Below are positions 5,586-10,932 of a DNA stretch of 19,078 nt, piece after piece (within the stretch, counting starts at the first letter, position 1; every line of letters starts with the position of its first letter). Source of the stretch: DAOUEH01 sp034430515 (lineage in GTDB: Bacteria; Chloroflexota; Dehalococcoidia; Dehalococcoidales; RBG-16-60-22); NCBI GenBank assembly GCA_034430515.1, contig DAOUEP010000107.1, forward strand, positions 1 through 19,078, given 5' to 3'. The position numbers and the translations under genes are program-made. The notes beneath the pieces are model-generated. The model had not been told where the DNA came from, did no database searches, and saw nothing but the letters and a program-made list of their open reading frames with translations.

Positions 5586-6191
5586 ATGTCGAAAAGTGTC
5601 AAAATACTGGGCAAGAAAGCCATCCCCGTATGGGTGCTGGTGATTGCGCTCGTCGCCACCGGCGCGGGTGCTGCCGCCGGCACGGTACTGGCCGGCAAGG
5701 TTACCGGCGAGATACCCATTGCCGTCAGCCAGGCCATCCTGACCGACGCCCCAATATGGACTACCATTCTCGAGGAGCCCACCGTCCAGCCGCAGCAGGT
5801 CTACATGCACTACGACTGGGTATACGTACCGCTCCGCAACTTCGGTGCCGTGGCCGATGACAACACCGGCTTCCAGGCGGCCGCCGAGATGGCCGTTGGC
5901 GACTGGGCAGCCTTCAACCTGCCGCTCAAGAACGCCAGCCAGAACGACCTGATTGCCCTGGTCACCCTCAGTGTCCCCGAGTGCCTTGAGGTTGAAGTCT
6001 ATGCACCCGCCGCCAGTGTCAACATAGGCGACGTGGTCCGCATTGGCCTCAACACCTGGAAGGTACAGGTTCTTGCTGATGCTGAGTACGACCCGATCTT
6101 GGACTGCCTGATGTTCGTCATCAGCGTTGATGACACCTGCGCCCCCGGCTACTACACCATCAGCGGCGAAATCAACCAGATTCCTTACTAG
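5586..6191 (+). CDS. Secreted surface protein, orphan family, paralog B
   Basis: This 201-aa protein starts with MSKSVKILGKKAIPVW after AAGGAGG. It aligns without gaps to paralog C, and the two have the same start and stop context. The hydrophobic N-terminal segment (residues 13-40) reads LVATG where A and C have LVACG, so B alone lacks the candidate lipid-acceptor Cys and may be released or anchored differently. Conserved mature motifs are GKVTGEIPIAVSQAIL, FQAAAEMAVGDWAAFNLPLK, VPECLEVEVYA, RIGLNTWKV and, at the C-terminus, DDTCAPGYYTISGEINQIPY. Three Cys remain in the mature part. B and C differ mainly around residues 54-82 and 168-178, which may be exposed loops. The function is unknown; tandem duplication and very strong ribosome sites suggest an abundant envelope component. 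Confidence 0.75.
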   Translation: MSKSVKILGKKAIPVWVLVIALVATGAGAAAGTVLAGKVTGEIPIAVSQAILTDAPIWTTILEEPTVQPQQVYMHYDWVYVPLRNFGAVADDNTGFQAAAEMAVGDWAAFNLPLKNASQNDLIALVTLSVPECLEVEVYAPAASVNIGDVVRIGLNTWKVQVLADAEYDPILDCLMFVISVDDTCAPGYYTISGEINQIPY

Positions 6192-6216
6192 TAACTCATT
6201 CGCTTGAAAACAAGCT

Positions 6217-6258
6217 GGTAACGGGGCGGGGGTGCCCATCCCCCGCCCCCGGATTACC
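6217..6258 (+). terminator. GC-rich hairpin after paralog B
   Basis: GGGGCGGGGG (6223-6232) pairs with CCCCCGCCCC (6240-6249) around a 7-base loop. An outer GGTAA/TTACC pairing (6217-6221 with 6254-6258) extends it. No T-run follows. A similar hairpin follows paralog C. Confidence 0.6.
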
Positions 6259-6297
6259 GGGGCGGGAAGCCTTCCGCCCGAACGCACACTACCTGGC

Positions 6298-6340
6298 AAG
6301 CCCGGTGGCTGTTAATTCGGCCCCGGGCTTCCTCCTTTTC
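6298..6340 (+). terminator. Second candidate terminator after paralog B
   Basis: AAGCCCGG (6298-6305) pairs with CCGGGCTT (6323-6330), followed by a pyrimidine-rich CCTCCTTTTC. The loop is long, so this is a moderate call. The gap 6192-6497 otherwise holds the two hairpins and the promoter of paralog C; I see no gene in it. Confidence 0.45.
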
Positions 6341-6391
6341 TCCACCACATATAGCTCCCCGAAGTCAGGCGCAGATAACACCTGCTTTAAG

Positions 6392-6451
6392 TTCTAGAGC
6401 GTCCGTCTAGAATACCGCCGCTAGTTACCCCCAGGCTCACCACCCTATAAT
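6392..6451 (+). promoter_or_regulatory. Double TCTAGA promoter of paralog C
   Basis: TTCTAGA at 6392-6398 and TCTAGA at 6406-6411 have CTAG cores 13 bp apart, half of the 26-bp period seen before paralog A. The second copy begins the 28-base element shared with paralog B (6404-6431). A perfect TATAAT follows at 6446-6451, 31 bases after TCTAGAATA. No good -35 is visible. Confidence 0.6.
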
Positions 6452-6497
6452 GCTACACAGGGAAAGGCCCTGAATCTTGAAAAAGGAGGAAAGCAAT

Positions 6498-7103
6498 ATG
6501 TCGAAAAGTGTGAAGCTTCTGGGCAAGAAGGCCATCCCGGTATGGTTACTGGTGATCGCGCTCGTCGCCTGTGGCGCGGGTGCGGCCGCCGGTACGGTGC
6601 TGGCCGGCAAGGTAACCGGTGAAATCCCCATTGCCGTCAGCCAGGCCATCCTGACCGAGGCGCCCATCTGGAGTACCATTCTCGATGAGCCTACCACCCA
6701 GCCACAGCAGGTTAACCTGCACTACGATTGGGTATTCCTGCCGAACCGCTCCTTTGGCGCCGCAGCCGATGACAACACCGCCTTCCAGGCGGCCGCTGAA
6801 ATGGCCGTCGGCGACTGGGCGGCCTTCAACCTGCCGCTGAAGAACGCCAGCGAAGTCGACCTGATTGCCCTGGTCACCCTCAGCGTCCCCGAGTGCCTCG
6901 AGGTTGAGATGTACGCACCCGCCCTCAGTGTCAACATAGGCGACGTGGTACGCATCGGCCTCAACACCTGGAAGGTAGAGGTTCTCGCCGACGCCGAGTA
7001 CGACCCGACCGATGACTGCCTGATGGTCGTCATCAGCGTGGACGACACCTGCGCCCCCGGCTACTACACCATTAGCGGCGAAATCAACCAGATCCCTTAC
7101 TAG
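6498..7103 (+). CDS. Secreted/lipid-anchored surface protein, orphan family, paralog C
   Basis: This 201-aa protein is nearly the twin of paralog B. The ATG at 6498 follows AAAGGAGG and aligns with the B start; the frame extends to 6477 but the extra residues contain the ribosome site. The N-terminus is KKAIPVWLLVIALVACGAG with the lipobox-like LVAC at 22-25. The mature body and C-terminus carry the same motifs and the same three Cys as B. DNA identity with B is high but not perfect, with many third-position changes, so the duplication is not brand new. Its own promoter and 3' hairpin make it a separate transcription unit from B. The function is unknown; a surface-layer or fibre subunit is the best guess. 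Confidence 0.75.
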   Translation: MSKSVKLLGKKAIPVWLLVIALVACGAGAAAGTVLAGKVTGEIPIAVSQAILTEAPIWSTILDEPTTQPQQVNLHYDWVFLPNRSFGAAADDNTAFQAAAEMAVGDWAAFNLPLKNASEVDLIALVTLSVPECLEVEMYAPALSVNIGDVVRIGLNTWKVEVLADAEYDPTDDCLMVVISVDDTCAPGYYTISGEINQIPY

Positions 7104-7120
7104 TTACAACCAGTTAGTAT

Positions 7121-7150
7121 CGGGGCAGGGGAAAGACCTCCCCTGCCCCG
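7121..7150 (+). terminator. 11-bp hairpin after paralog C
   Basis: CGGGGCAGGGG (7121-7131) pairs with CCCCTGCCCCG (7140-7150) around an 8-base loop, 17 bases after the stop. There is no T-run, as after paralogs A and B. Confidence 0.6.
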
Positions 7151-7230
7151 AAGGTACCCCCCGGCCTTTCCTTAAAATATAATACCTGTCCCAGACCCGG
7201 CCACTATGCAAATAGCGCCGGGTTTTCCCC

Positions 7231-7236
7231 TATAAT
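7231..7236 (+). promoter_or_regulatory. -10 box of the single-pass membrane protein gene
   Basis: A perfect TATAAT sits in the same CCCTATAAT context as before paralog C. The expected start is near 7243, leaving a leader of only about 13 bases with GGAG. No recognisable -35 and no TCTAGA are present. Confidence 0.45.
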
Positions 7237-7255
7237 CACGGCGCGGAGATTTGAA

Positions 7256-7564
7256 ATGACCTTAACGAGATGGCACAGCATGGCCATCGCCTGGTTCCTG
7301 GCCCTGGTGGCCGGGCTCATCATCGGGGCGGCCTTTATGCTCAGCAGCCCGGCTACCACCAGATACTACATCACCGAGGTCAACGCGGATTCCCGCTATT
7401 ACCAGACGGTGGCAGTCATCTACGAAGGTCTGGCCGAATACTACGATGCCAGCGACGCCACGGAGCTGGCCGCGGACTGCCGCGCCCAGGCCGATTATTA
7501 CCATGCCGTGGCCGCCGGAGAACTCGCCCCGCCGGAAACGCCCACCGGGTCTACCCTGCCCTGA
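7256..7564 (+). CDS. Small single-pass membrane protein
   Basis: This 102-aa protein has a short basic start (MTLTRWHSM), one hydrophobic helix (residues about 10-30, ending GLIIGAAFML) and an exported domain of about 70 residues rich in Tyr, Ala and Asp (for example YYQTVAVIYEGLAEYYDASD). This domain looks like a helical hairpin of the TPR sort, though too short to name. The tail is Pro/Thr-rich. GGAG precedes the ATG. I know no family. It is the last plus-strand gene of the surface-protein cluster and converges on the large Ig-like protein. Confidence 0.6.
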   Translation: MTLTRWHSMAIAWFLALVAGLIIGAAFMLSSPATTRYYITEVNADSRYYQTVAVIYEGLAEYYDASDATELAADCRAQADYYHAVAAGELAPPETPTGSTLP

Positions 7565-7607
7565 AGCCCCACCCGCGCCCCAGCCGGGCTAAGCCTGGAA
7601 CTCGTTT

Positions 7608-7633
7608 CTATAACTTATTCCTATAACTTATTT
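7608..7633. repeat. Two tandem 13-bp copies of CTATAACTTATT(C/T)
   Basis: The copies at 7608-7620 and 7621-7633 differ only in the last base. The same core CTATAACTTA recurs once at 10062-10071, beyond the other end of the surface-protein gene at 7731, so the two sites flank that gene. Confidence 0.6.
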
Positions 7634-7659
7634 ATGGTGCCGGGCACCAGATTGCCGGC

Positions 7660-7700
7660 GCCCAAAAGAACGGGCGGGCAGCCTCAGGGCTGCCCGCCCG
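7660..7700 (-). terminator. Terminator of the Big_1/DUF11 surface protein gene
   Basis: A 13-bp stem (CGGGCGGGCAGCC at 7671-7683 with its complement at 7688-7700, 4-base loop). On the minus strand it is followed by TTCTTTT. It starts 30 bases after the stop of the gene. Confidence 0.75.
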
Positions 7701-7730
7701 CGTGTTACTGGCTCTAGTAAGCCCGGGAGG

Positions 7731-9905
7731 TTACGGCGAGTATATCGTCGTACCTTCTTCGACGCTCACCGGCAGGGCGAACTCGTCGAAGGTCAGCGTC
7801 GACGTGCAGACGGCCGGTCCGGCGGAGGCGGCGCGGACGCCGACAGTGAACTGCATGGTCTGCCCGGCGTTCAGCGTGGAGGAGCCGTTGAAGGTTACCT
7901 GGTTGCCGGAGACGCTGTAGACCAGTGGCCCGCTGGCAGTGACGAAGGTGACCTGGGACGGTAAGGTTACCACCAGCTTCAGGTTGTGCGCATTAATCTC
8001 GCCCTGGTTCTTCACGGTTATCTGGTAGGTTGTCTGGCCGCCGACGGCCACCGGGTCGATGGTATCGGTTAGCTGCATGGTCATGCCGGGTTCACCCACC
8101 ACGAGGCCCGTGGCCGAGGCCGAGGCGGAAACGCCCTCGGCGGTGGTAACGCTGGCCGGGTTGGTGAAGCTGCCGATGGCGTTACCCTGGCAGACCAACG
8201 ATATCTGGCGCGTCTGGCCGACGCTGATGTTGGCAATCGTCCAGGTCAGCGTCCGTCCGCTGACGGTGGCCGCTGGGCTGGAGGACTGGTAGGTCAGGTT
8301 GGTCGGCAGCGTGTCGGTGACGACCACGTTGGTCAGGTCGGTCTCGCCGGTGTTCTCCACGGTGATGAAGAACGTGCCGTTGGTGCGCAGGTAGATAGTG
8401 GCCGGCCCGGTCTTGGTGATGTCGACATCGGGCACAAGCTCCCTCTTGATGGTAGTTACCACCGAAGCCGCCACCTGCGAGGCGTTATCGGCGACGGCCC
8501 GCGCCGTATTGGTGCAGCTGCCGACGACACTCGCCTTCAGGGTGATGGTAACGACCCTGCTGGTGCCGGCGGCCAGGTCGCCGATGTTCCAGGTGGCGGT
8601 GCTGCCGCTGACGGTGGCCGCCGGGCTGGAGGACTGGTAGGTCATGCAGCTCGGGATGAGGTCGGTTACCACGGTATTGTCGGCGTCGATGTTGCCGTTG
8701 TTGGTGACGGTGATGGTGTACTGGGCGTTATCGCCCTCGGTCACCTCGGCCGGGCCGGTCTTGGTGATGGCCAGGACGGCCTCGCCGTAGATTTCCGTGG
8801 TGGCTGTGTCCTCATCGCTGATGCCCTCGGCGCTGCTCACCCGGACAACGTCAGTCCAGGTGCCCGCCTGGGCGGCCTTGAAGCGGACGATGACAGTATA
8901 GGTCTTGGTCGGCGCCAGGCTGGCGGTATTCCAGGTAACGGTGCTGCCGCTCTGGGTGCCGGAGGGCGTCGAGCTTACGTAGGTCAAACCGGCCGGGAAG
9001 GTATCCACGATACTGAGCGAGGTAGCCGTCTCGTCGCCGGTGTTCTCAACGACGATGGTGTATTCGATGGTCTGGCCCAGCTCCTCGCGGTCGGGGCCGG
9101 TCTTGGTGATGGCCAGGGCCGGGGCCTGCCAGGTCTTCTTGACGTCGTGGTTGAACATCACGGAGCCGGTAGCGCCCAGCACTTCGATGCGGACGGTGTT
9201 CTCACCGCCGACGGCGGTTACCTGCTCCAGCGTGACCGAAGCCTTGCCGTTGGCATCGGTGGCGTTCTGCTCGTTATTGGTGCCGGACGATTTGAATCTG
9301 GCGTTGGGGTCGTCGTCCGTAATCGACCAGCGGACATCAATACCGGGCAGCGGCGTGCCGTCCACCTGGGAGACGGTCACTTCAAAGACGTGCTCGGTGC
9401 CAATCTTGTTGATGGCGTCCACCGGCCAGGTCACCTGGATATCCTCCCAGTGCTTGGTGGCGAAGACCTTGTGCTGGGACGCATCGGTGATGCCGGGTAC
9501 GTAGGCAATAACATCGGTATCGCCGGGACGCGTGGCGGTAATCGTCAGCGTCGCTTGTCCGTGGGAGTCCGTCCGGGCGACGGCGCGGGTGTTGCTGACC
9601 TCAATGGAGTTACTGGCGTCAACGATGGTGCCCACCATGTCCGGGAAGAAGGGCAGTATCCACTGCACCTCGGTGCTGGCCACGGGGACGCCGCCGGCGT
9701 CCTTAACCGTGGCCGTAAAGGTGTGCTGCGTCTTTACCGGATTGTAGGCCTCTATGGGGGTAATCGTTACCGATGCCGGCACGGTTACCGCCGCGGCCCC
9801 CGTTACGCCCACACCGTTAGTCAGGGTCAAGCCGCTGGCCAGCCCGATTAGCGGAATCAGGCACAGCAAAATTATCCAGCGCGTCTTGTTCATGTGCAAT
9901 CTCAT
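7731..9905 (-). CDS. Large secreted surface protein with Big_1 and DUF11 Ig-like domains
   Basis: This 724-aa protein begins with a signal peptide (MNKTRWIILLCLIPLIGLA region). Two invasin-type Ig-like domains (Big_1 pattern, residues about 40-155 and 155-255) contain the usual NxAxTDxxGxA-like strands (TDANGKASVTL). Four DUF11 repeats follow (about 260-375, 375-488, 490-605 and 605-715), three of them opening with the hallmark ITKTGP. Repeats 2 and 3 share TYQSSSPAATVSG and a 39-bp DNA segment with one mismatch (8258-8296 and 8606-8644). The protein ends without an LPxTG motif or S-layer homology domain, so its attachment is unclear. AGGAGG lies seven bases before the ATG at 9905. Such proteins are extracellular stalks, adhesins or S-layer-associated proteins. 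It stands alone between its own promoter and terminator. Confidence 0.88.
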   Translation of the reverse strand: MRLHMNKTRWIILLCLIPLIGLASGLTLTNGVGVTGAAAVTVPASVTITPIEAYNPVKTQHTFTATVKDAGGVPVASTEVQWILPFFPDMVGTIVDASNSIEVSNTRAVARTDSHGQATLTITATRPGDTDVIAYVPGITDASQHKVFATKHWEDIQVTWPVDAINKIGTEHVFEVTVSQVDGTPLPGIDVRWSITDDDPNARFKSSGTNNEQNATDANGKASVTLEQVTAVGGENTVRIEVLGATGSVMFNHDVKKTWQAPALAITKTGPDREELGQTIEYTIVVENTGDETATSLSIVDTFPAGLTYVSSTPSGTQSGSTVTWNTASLAPTKTYTVIVRFKAAQAGTWTDVVRVSSAEGISDEDTATTEIYGEAVLAITKTGPAEVTEGDNAQYTITVTNNGNIDADNTVVTDLIPSCMTYQSSSPAATVSGSTATWNIGDLAAGTSRVVTITLKASVVGSCTNTARAVADNASQVAASVVTTIKRELVPDVDITKTGPATIYLRTNGTFFITVENTGETDLTNVVVTDTLPTNLTYQSSSPAATVSGRTLTWTIANISVGQTRQISLVCQGNAIGSFTNPASVTTAEGVSASASATGLVVGEPGMTMQLTDTIDPVAVGGQTTYQITVKNQGEINAHNLKLVVTLPSQVTFVTASGPLVYSVSGNQVTFNGSSTLNAGQTMQFTVGVRAASAGPAVCTSTLTFDEFALPVSVEEGTTIYSP

Positions 9906-10003
9906 TTTCCTACCTCCTGATAGTAGTTTGGAGACATATAAATACCGGGGCGCGCTGAGCGCGCCGCCAGTATTCCGCCAGGTCTCCTTTTCACCTTATC
10001 TGA

Positions 10004-10040
10004 TTGTTAGCATTTGTCCCTAGGTTTGTCAATTTGACAA
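10004..10040 (-). promoter_or_regulatory. Promoter and overlapping palindrome upstream of the surface protein gene
   Basis: On the minus strand: TTGACA (10032-10027), a 17-base spacer and TAACAA (10009-10004). The -35 lies inside the perfect palindrome TTGTCAA-T-TTGACAA (10026-10040), which also provides a plus-strand TTGACA followed after 17 bases by TATATC (10057-10062). A GGCGCGCT/AGCGCGCC hairpin lies in the leader at 9949-9965. The 238-bp gap to 10143 has no gene. Confidence 0.5.
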
Positions 10041-10143
10041 AACATCCATTGCTCACTATATCTATAACTTAGTTACAAACATATTTACTAGAATAAACGA
10101 CCATACCCGCTAAAAAGTTAGCCAATTGGGGGCACACTACGGG

Positions 10144-10683
10144 CTAAGCCGCGGCGCTGAAATAGGTAATAAGGTTGGCCAGCGTCAGGTAAGTCCCCAC
10201 CACGCAGAGGATAAGCGGTATCAGCCAGCCGTACTTCCAGACAAAGTAATAGGAGAAAAAGAACGCGACGCCCAGCACCAGCGTCTTCATGGCCACCAGT
10301 CCCCAGATATAGGCGCCGACCTCCCCGGCGGCCAGGACGGCGGTCAGGCTATCGGCTACGCCGAAGATGAGGATGGCCGCTACCCACAGGCCCACCGGCA
10401 TGCCTATCCACAGGTCGGTGGCCGGCAGGACGGTCTCCGGCTCCGGCGCCGGCTCGTAGTAGCGCTGCCGGGGTCGGGGTTGCGGGCGCGGGCGCGGCTG
10501 CCAGCGCATCCGGTCAACGTAGCGGCGGATAAAGGCGGACCTGGATAAAAGGCGCAGGGCGCCGGTCACGTCCTCGTGATAGCGTTCCAGCTCCTCGTGA
10601 GTGACGCCGTCTCTCGGCCTGGTGACGGCCTCTCGCTGTCCAGTGACGGCATCCCTCGGCCTGGATAAAGTACTTACAGCCAT
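10144..10683 (-). CDS. DUF5658-like membrane protein with Arg/Pro-rich cytoplasmic N-terminus
   Basis: This is a 179-aa protein. The start chosen is the ATG at 10683, seven bases after GGAGGTGA; the open frame runs on to 10824 but would overlap selC. Residues about 8-30 contain three heptads (RPRDAVT, GQREAVT, RPRDGVT). A helix with HEELERYHEDVT follows, then an Arg/Pro-rich linker (RPRPQPRPRQR) and a short acidic stretch. Residues about 95-179 form three membrane helices resembling the protein at 5091 (FGVADSLTAVLAAG, a Lys-containing second helix, and WLIPLILCVVG in the third). The N-terminal part is thus an added soluble module and the C-terminal part the shared family domain. The function is unknown. 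It has its own promoter next to selC. Confidence 0.7.
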   Translation of the reverse strand: MAVSTLSRPRDAVTGQREAVTRPRDGVTHEELERYHEDVTGALRLLSRSAFIRRYVDRMRWQPRPRPQPRPRQRYYEPAPEPETVLPATDLWIGMPVGLWVAAILIFGVADSLTAVLAAGEVGAYIWGLVAMKTLVLGVAFFFSYYFVWKYGWLIPLILCVVGTYLTLANLITYFSAAA

Positions 10684-10725
10684 ACCCCGGTCACCTCCAA
10701 ACGCTCCTCCGTTCTCCGAATACCT

Positions 10726-10754
10726 ATCATAAACACTTTTTGGGAAAAAGGCAA
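10726..10754 (-). promoter_or_regulatory. Promoter of the DUF5658-like gene beside selC
   Basis: On the minus strand: TTGCCT (10754-10749), a 17-base spacer and TATGAT (10731-10726). The expected start near 10719 gives a leader of about 36 bases to the ATG at 10683, which supports that start codon over 10824. Confidence 0.5.
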
Positions 10755-10776
10755 GCCCCCGCGGGAAACTGCCCGC
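10743..10776 (-). terminator. Possible terminator after selC
   Basis: On the minus strand a GCGGG/CCCGC hairpin (10776-10761) is followed, after 11 bases, by TTTTT. The distance to the T-run is longer than usual, so the call is weak. It overlaps the promoter of the next gene. Confidence 0.35.
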
Positions 10777-10786
10777 TAAACGAAGC

Positions 10787-10883
10787 TGGCGGGAGCGCAT
10801 GGGAGTCGAACCCACCGAAGACACTCTTCATGCCCCCCAACGGATTTGAAGTCCGCGAAGCCCACCGGGACTCATCCGCTCCC
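10787..10883 (-). tRNA. selC: Selenocysteine tRNA (anticodon UCA)
   Basis: This 97-nt gene folds as a bacterial tRNA-Sec. The acceptor GGGAGCG pairs with CGCTCCC; the eighth pair of the usual 8-bp acceptor is G opposite G. The D stem has six pairs (GAGUCC/GGGCUU) with a 4-base loop. The anticodon arm contains CUUCAAA, with UCA as anticodon, in the same GGACTTCAAATCC context as Escherichia coli selC. There is a long variable arm with a GAAGA/UCUUC stem, and a T arm with TTCGACT. G73 and CCA are encoded. It reads UGA as selenocysteine with SelA, SelB and SelD, none of which is in the window. It shows that the organism makes selenoproteins. It lies 49 bases after tatC and has its own promoter. 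Confidence 0.93.
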
Positions 10884-10895
10884 TCTGCCGCCTCA

Positions 10896-10924
10896 AGTAT
10901 AGCGTACCGGCTCGGCGCCAGCAA
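10896..10924 (-). promoter_or_regulatory. Promoter of selC
   Basis: On the minus strand: TTGCTG (10924-10919), a 17-base spacer and TATACT (10901-10896). The expected start is about six bases before the first base of the tRNA. Confidence 0.55.
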
Positions 10925-10932
10925 GACGGCTC

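Noticed and set aside
7636..7648. GGTGC/GCACC hairpin as terminator of the gene at 7256
   Set aside because: Only a 5-bp stem with no T-run; too weak to call.
9147..9851. Plus-strand 234-aa open frame opposite the surface protein gene
   Set aside because: Gly/Val/Arg-rich translation typical of the antisense of a Thr/Val-rich coding gene; no ribosome site or family motif. The long open frames opposite hypE, hypD, hypF and the paralogs were rejected for the same reason.
10684..10824. Longer version of the DUF5658-like protein starting at 10824
   Set aside because: It would overlap selC and its own promoter; a strong GGAGGTGA and a -35/-10 pair support the start at 10683.
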